DNA from: MVYY01 sp035369865
Lineage (GTDB): Bacteria; Bacteroidota; Bacteroidia; Bacteroidales; Paludibacteraceae
DNA: 33,503 bases
Assembly: GCA_035369865.1 (NCBI GenBank)
Contig: DAOOVG010000014.1
Location: forward strand, 1-33,503
Reading direction: 5' to 3'
Part shown: piece by piece, positions 29,605 through 33,503 of the stretch
Layout: every line of letters begins with the position of its first letter
Numbering within the stretch: the first letter of the stretch is position 1
Position numbers and translations under genes: made by a program
The notes under the pieces: model-generated
Seen by the model: only the letters and a program-made list of their open reading frames with translations
Database searches by the model: none
Told to the model about the DNA's origin: nothing

Positions 29605-32277
29605 TTAATACTCATCTTTTGAGCTATTGATCTTAAAAAGTTTCATCAATTCAACCACTGCAATAGGAGTCAGTGAAAGCAGTAATACATATATCCAATG
29701 AATTTTGTCCATAGCAACAATGCCAAAAACATTCATTAGTGGTGGAATTAAAAGAATCAATACCATAAAAGCTGCAGAAAGAACAACAGCTCCTATCAAG
29801 GCTTTATTGGCAAATAAACTGATTTTGAAACAAGATATTTTATTAGAATGAAGATTTCGGACATGAATTAATTCAGCAAATCCGAGTACAGCAAAAGCCA
29901 TAGTTTGTCCCAGTGGTTGACCGCCATCTTTGAATCCGATGAGGTAAGCAGCCAGTGAAATTAAACCGAGGGTTATTCCCTGATAAATTATACGCCAAAC
30001 CATTCCTTTGGAAAAAAATCCTTTTTTAGGGTTTCGTGGTTTTCGTGTCATGATATCTTTTTCTGGTGGATCCATACTCAACGCCAAAGCAGGCAGACTA
30101 TCTGTTACAAGATTTATCCACAAAATAAGTATTGGAGTCAGTGGATTGCCAAGATTCAGCAATGAAGCTATAAGTATCAATAAAACTTCCCCTACATTGG
30201 ATGATAAAAGATATTGAATAGCTTTGAGAATATTATCGTAAATCCGGCGACCTTCTTCCACAGCATTAACAATGGTAGCAAAATTATCGTCAGTAAGGAT
30301 AACATCTGATACATCTTTTGTTACCTCTGTGCCTACTATTCCCATTGCAACTCCTACATCAGCTTGCTTCAGTGCAGGAGCGTCGTTAACACCATCGCCA
30401 GTCATAGCAACAATATCTCCATACGATTGCCAAGCCTTTACAATACGAACTTTATGAGTAGGTGCTACTCGAGCATATACAGAATATCCTTTTACATGAC
30501 GATATAATTCATCATCAGACATTTTTTCAAGATCAGAACCTGTAACAGCCTCATTGCCTTCCTGATAAATACCAATTTCTTTAGCAATAGCAAGAGCGGT
30601 TATTTTATGATCGCCTGTAATCATTACCGGCTGGATTCCAGCTACTTTACATTTTGCTACCGCGTCTTTTACTTCAGGACGTGGAGGATCAATCATTCCA
30701 AGCAATCCTACAAAAATAAGATTGTTCTCAATGGTTTCAACGGTCACCTTGTCGGGAAGTTTATCAATATCTTTGTAGGCTACTGCAAGAATACGTAAAG
30801 CCTTTTCTGCCATATTCTCATTCTGTTTTCTGATAATAGTAATATCTTCATCAGTAATTGGACGAACTTTATCTTGTGCCAAAATATGAGAGGTAACACT
30901 TAATACCTCATCTATTCCTCCTTTCACATTAACACGTAGTTTCCCATTTTCCATTTTATTAATAGTAGCCATACGTTTACGTTCCGAATCGAATGGAACT
31001 TCAGCGATGCGTGGAAATTTTTTCTCTTCTTCATTTTTATTTATTCCCAGATTCAAGGCTATATCCACAATTGCTGTTTCAGTTGGGTCGCCTGCATTTT
31101 CGTGAGTGCCGTCAGGAAGAATTCTTAGATGAGCATCGGTACAAAGCAATGCAGATTGTAACAGAATTTGTTGGGTGTTATTCCATTCTTCAGAAATATT
31201 TTGATTACGAAAATCAATTTCATTTTCTATGGTCCAACTTTTTACCACTGTCATTTTATTCTGAGTAAGAGTGCCTGTTTTATCGGAACAAATCACCGTG
31301 ACGCTACCCAATGACTCTACCGAAGGTAGCCTACGTACAATAGCATTAAGTTTTACCATTCGTTGTACCCCAATAGAAAGCACCAAAGTAGAAACAATCT
31401 GAAGTCCTTCGGGAATAGCAGCAACGGCAAGGCTAACAGCCATCATAAACATATCCAGCCAATCATTCCCATAAAGCAAACCTACAATAAAAATAACAGC
31501 ACAAATAATAATTGCAACATAACCTAAAATTTTGCCAAGCTGTTCCAACCTTTTCCCCATAGGTGTTTCAGTTTCTTCGGTATGTTGAAGCATATGGGCA
31601 ATATTCCCTACTTCAGTTTTCATACCAGTAGCTACTACAACACCTTTTCCCCGTCCAAAAGTTACTACACAGGTAGAAAATGCCATATTTTTTCGATCAC
31701 CTAAAGGAACATCTTCTGTATTCAAAGTTTCGGTATTTTTCTCTACAGGCACCGATTCTCCTGTCAATGAAGATTCCTGAATTTTAAGATTGACTGCTTC
31801 TATCAGTCGCATATCAGCAGGAATAATATCACCTGTATCCAGTATTACAATATCGCCAGGAACTATTTCAATGGTAGAAATTTCAATAATTTCCCCATCA
31901 CGTAAGACCTTAGAATGTGGAGCACTCATTTTTTTAAGAGCTTCTAAAGAAGATTGAGCTTTTTTCTCTTCTACTGTTCCAATAATGGCATTAACAATAA
32001 GGATAGCAAGTATAACAATGGTATCAATTAATCCCTCTCCATTCCGTAACCCAATCACACCTGAAATAATAGCAGCCACAAAAAGAATCATCACCATTGA
32101 TCCTTTGAATTGACTTATAAATATTTGCCAGGTAGTTTTTTGTTTTATGGTTTCTAATTGGTTGGGACCATATTGTTGGAAACGTTTTTTTGCTTCTTCA
32201 GTAGATAAACCCTTTTCAGCGGTTACATCAAATTGCTGAAGTACTTCGTCTATGTTTTGATTATAAAAATGATTCAT
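29605..32277 (-). CDS. P-type Ca2+-transporting ATPase (P2 type)
   Basis: An ion-motive ATPase that exports Ca2+ from the cytoplasm. The 890-residue protein has the N-terminal cation-ATPase domain (5-75), actuator motif TGES (172-175), phosphorylation site CSDKTGTLT (Asp332), nucleotide-binding 'KGGID' and hinge 'MTGDGVNDAPALKQADVGVAMG' (about 625-646). Ca2+-site residues of SERCA have counterparts: Glu290 in PEGL (M4), Asn694 and Glu697 in SSNVGE (M5), Asn722, Thr725 and Asp726 in 'WINLVTDSLPALAL' (M6) and Glu802 in 'FAELIH' (M8). Residues for both Ca2+ sites are thus retained. Ten membrane helices are expected. It is monocistronic; a 7-1-7 inverted repeat lies in its leader. Confidence 0.95.
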   Translation of the reverse strand: MNHFYNQNIDEVLQQFDVTAEKGLSTEEAKKRFQQYGPNQLETIKQKTTWQIFISQFKGSMVMILFVAAIISGVIGLRNGEGLIDTIVILAILIVNAIIGTVEEKKAQSSLEALKKMSAPHSKVLRDGEIIEISTIEIVPGDIVILDTGDIIPADMRLIEAVNLKIQESSLTGESVPVEKNTETLNTEDVPLGDRKNMAFSTCVVTFGRGKGVVVATGMKTEVGNIAHMLQHTEETETPMGKRLEQLGKILGYVAIIICAVIFIVGLLYGNDWLDMFMMAVSLAVAAIPEGLQIVSTLVLSIGVQRMVKLNAIVRRLPSVESLGSVTVICSDKTGTLTQNKMTVVKSWTIENEIDFRNQNISEEWNNTQQILLQSALLCTDAHLRILPDGTHENAGDPTETAIVDIALNLGINKNEEEKKFPRIAEVPFDSERKRMATINKMENGKLRVNVKGGIDEVLSVTSHILAQDKVRPITDEDITIIRKQNENMAEKALRILAVAYKDIDKLPDKVTVETIENNLIFVGLLGMIDPPRPEVKDAVAKCKVAGIQPVMITGDHKITALAIAKEIGIYQEGNEAVTGSDLEKMSDDELYRHVKGYSVYARVAPTHKVRIVKAWQSYGDIVAMTGDGVNDAPALKQADVGVAMGIVGTEVTKDVSDVILTDDNFATIVNAVEEGRRIYDNILKAIQYLLSSNVGEVLLILIASLLNLGNPLTPILILWINLVTDSLPALALSMDPPEKDIMTRKPRNPKKGFFSKGMVWRIIYQGITLGLISLAAYLIGFKDGGQPLGQTMAFAVLGFAELIHVRNLHSNKISCFKISLFANKALIGAVVLSAAFMVLILLIPPLMNVFGIVAMDKIHWIYVLLLSLTPIAVVELMKLFKINSSKDEY

Positions 32278-32313
32278 TGAAGTATTATATAACTGTTTAA
32301 AAACAAATAAAAG

Positions 32314-32328
32314 ATGAGTTTAACTCAT
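32314..32328. promoter_or_regulatory. Operator-like inverted repeat in the Ca2+ ATPase leader
   Basis: ATGAGTT-T-AACTCAT, a perfect 7-1-7 inverted repeat, lies between the candidate -7 box (32339-32346) and the ATPase ATG at 32277. The one-base loop rules out a stable RNA hairpin, so a protein-binding DNA site is the better guess. Confidence 0.4.
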
Positions 32329-32338
32329 AAAAATGCTA

Positions 32339-32346
32339 CAAAATTA
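32339..32346 (-). promoter_or_regulatory. Candidate -7 box of the Ca2+ ATPase gene
   Basis: TAATTTTG on the minus strand fits TAnnTTTG. No good -33 box is seen at 19-21 bp. The predicted transcript start is near 32331. Confidence 0.35.
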
Positions 32347-32559
32347 TATAAAAATAGTTTTTAAACAGTTCCTGGGTCAACACCAGGGAGAAAAAATTGC
32401 TTGATAAAACGGGAATTTATCTTGCTAATCTTTTGAAAGAATGGAATTAATTTACAAAATATTTTTTTTATCATTCCATCTAATTTATTGAAGCTAAAAA
32501 CGGAAAAACGTAGATTTAAGTAATGAATACAACTTTAAGAGAAAATAAGAAATAAAAAA

Positions 32560-32592
32560 TATTTTTCAAGACAAAAGAGAAAAAGTATTTTT
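32560..32592. repeat. Dispersed imperfect repeat, copy 2
   Basis: Matches 5906-5938 at 29 of 33 positions, with the first 16 bases identical (TATTTTTCAAGACAAA). Both copies are on the plus strand as written. Confidence 0.5.
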
Positions 32593-32681
32593 CCCCTTGT
32601 ACTGATGAAATAAATGTTATATTTTGGTCTCTTCCTCTAATGAAATTACAAAGAAAAAATACTTAATTGTGGTTGCAAAGA

Positions 32682-32696
32682 TACACAATTTGTGTA
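32682..32696. promoter_or_regulatory. Second 7-1-7 inverted repeat, overlapping a -7-like box
   Basis: TACACAA-T-TTGTGTA is a perfect inverted repeat. It overlaps CAAAGATA (32676-32683), which on the minus strand is the -7 box TATCTTTG. No intact gene follows directly, so this may be the control region of a lost gene or a distal signal for the ATPase gene. Confidence 0.3.
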
Positions 32697-32965
32697 ATAT
32701 AATAACGGTGATGCAAGCAAAAAGATATAGCTTTAGTGGTAAAGAAAAAATGAATCTCTTGGATGCCGAGATTTGATACCAACTTGCTTTCAAATTTATC
32801 TTATATTTTTTAACAAACATACAAAAGAATAAAAATATAAGAATAGTTAATCGGAATTGCTATTTTCTTGTTTTTCAAGCACGCTAAGTTAAAACTATGC
32901 ACTTTATCTATAAGAATTTAGTTTATAGAAAACTTTTTTAAATTTGCTATAAAAAATGAAATAAA

Positions 32966-33259
32966 GAATTGACAAGGATATAGAGATTTTTACAAGGAGT
33001 AGTTAGCAAAGATCATATCCATTTATTACCTCCCAATTAAGTGTAATTTAAATAGTCAAGTGATTAAAAGGAAGAAGTTGCCGAATGGTGTTGCAAAAAT
33101 ATCCTAAGCTACAACATCGTTATTGGTGGTACATTTTTGGGTGGATACATAGACTATAGTTGTTGGAGTACAGGCAATGTAACAGAGGAGATGATAAATT
33201 CTTAAATAGAGCATCCCAAGAATCAACCCAATTCAGATAAGAATTTCATTCTTGAATAA
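32966..33259 (+). mobile_element. Degraded IS200/IS605-family transposase (TnpA, Y1 HUH) remnant
   Basis: Three stretches in two frames read in the order of a TnpA: 'LQGVVSKDHIHLLPPN' (from 32990, with HIH as the HUH metal motif), 'LKGRSCRMVLQKYPKLQHRYW' in a shifted frame (33064-33126), then 'GGTFLGGYIDYSCWSTGNVT' and 'EEMINS' back in the first frame. A TAA at 33203 follows, where the family has Tyr, then 'IEHPKNQPNSDKNFILE' to the natural stop at 33257-33259. These match the well-known family pattern GVVSKDHxH...LKGRSSRM...YW...GNxTEEM...YIEH...FILE. The N-terminal half is mostly lost; a vestige may begin near 32880. No tnpB is present. It is inactive. Confidence 0.82.
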
Positions 33260-33300
33260 TTTCAATAAACTTTAGTTTAACATTTTAATTAACTCATAGT

Positions 33301-33366
33301 CAAAACTCAGCCGTATTCATTCGCAATCCAACTTATCGATTCTCAATTCATTGAATTTGAGTTTTG
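33301..33366. repeat. Inverted repeat downstream of the transposase remnant
   Basis: CAAAACTCA (33301-33309) and TGAGTTTTG (33358-33366) form a perfect 9-bp inverted repeat around 48 nt. The inner part holds CTCAATTCA/TGAATTTGAG (33342-33361), a near-perfect competing hairpin. It may be a vestige of the element's right end or a terminator. Confidence 0.35.
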
Positions 33367-33503
33367 TTTATTTTTGTGTAGATTTATTAAAAATAATTTG
33401 TTGTTCCATCTATCACCATTTAGTTAATAATAAAATAACTATTTTTTTATACCTTTCCTCTATAAATCATAGGTTAATTTTTTGAATAAGATAATCGTAA
33501 TAT

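Larger units (their letters stand above)
32278..33503. other. 1.2-kb region without an intact gene
   Basis: It contains the ATPase upstream region with an inverted repeat and a -7 box, the second copy of a dispersed repeat, another 7-1-7 inverted repeat near a -7-like box, the IS200/IS605 transposase remnant and a long inverted repeat. A 67-codon minus-strand open frame at 32617-32820 overlaps these signals and has no family resemblance; I do not call it a gene. Confidence 0.6.

Noticed and set aside
32617..32820. 67-codon minus-strand open frame with a hydrophobic stretch
   Set aside because: It overlaps the palindrome and the orphan -7 box and resembles no known family. Hydrophobic stretches arise easily in AT-rich DNA.
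1..33503. CRISPR arrays, tRNA or rRNA genes, prophage
   Set aside because: No regularly spaced repeats, no tRNA-like T-arm with acceptor pairing outside coding genes, and no phage structural genes were seen by eye. A tRNAscan or Infernal run would be the decisive check.

Overview
The window looks like AT-rich chromosomal DNA of a member of the Bacteroidota, probably class Bacteroidia. Three things support this. Several starts have Bacteroidetes-type promoters (TTTG, about 19 bp, TAnnTTTG). Most starts lack a Shine-Dalgarno sequence. The gene content includes DUF2723 and DUF2851 proteins, an Ig-like 'GPTGG' lipoprotein, the S6-S18-L9 operon, and RluB with a long basic tail. No genus can be named from sequence alone. 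Apart from one degraded insertion-sequence transposase, this is core chromosome; I see no CRISPR array, prophage or intact mobile element.

Layout. 1-5100: end of an unidentified gene, an M48 metalloprotease lipoprotein (-) divergent from vanZ-like/dprA (+), then a YgjP-type metallopeptidase and a dGTPase (+), meeting a lipoprotein of the SagB/nitroreductase fold (-). 6100-13300: the ClpB disaggregase (-) divergent from pyruvate phosphate dikinase (+), then the rpsF-rpsR-rplI ribosomal operon (+). 13300-16400: D-lactate dehydrogenase and a 7TM-HD phosphodiesterase of the PgpH type (-). 17400-24500: a tightly packed envelope operon (-), read in the order DUF2723 membrane protein, polysaccharide deacetylase, DUF2851 protein, Ig-like lipoprotein. 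24600-32300: a single-pass membrane protein of unknown function, RluB, DnaX and a P-type Ca2+ ATPase (all -). 32300-33503 holds no intact gene.

The long spacers are not featureless. Four of them (16.4-17.4, 26.4-27.2, 29.0-29.6 and 32.3-33.5 kb) contain protein-like reading frames broken by stops and frameshifts. The last is clearly an IS200/IS605 TnpA remnant; the others are unrecognised. This points to ongoing gene decay between intact housekeeping genes.

The most interesting signals are these: well-spaced Shine-Dalgarno sequences before rpsR and rplI, in a phylum where S18 and S6 help hide the anti-SD; a 16-bp palindrome that forms back-to-back promoter -7 boxes; an apparently exported nitroreductase-fold lipoprotein; operator-like inverted repeats upstream of the Ca2+ ATPase; and a dispersed repeat of about 33 bp. 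I did not find a clearly new multi-gene system.
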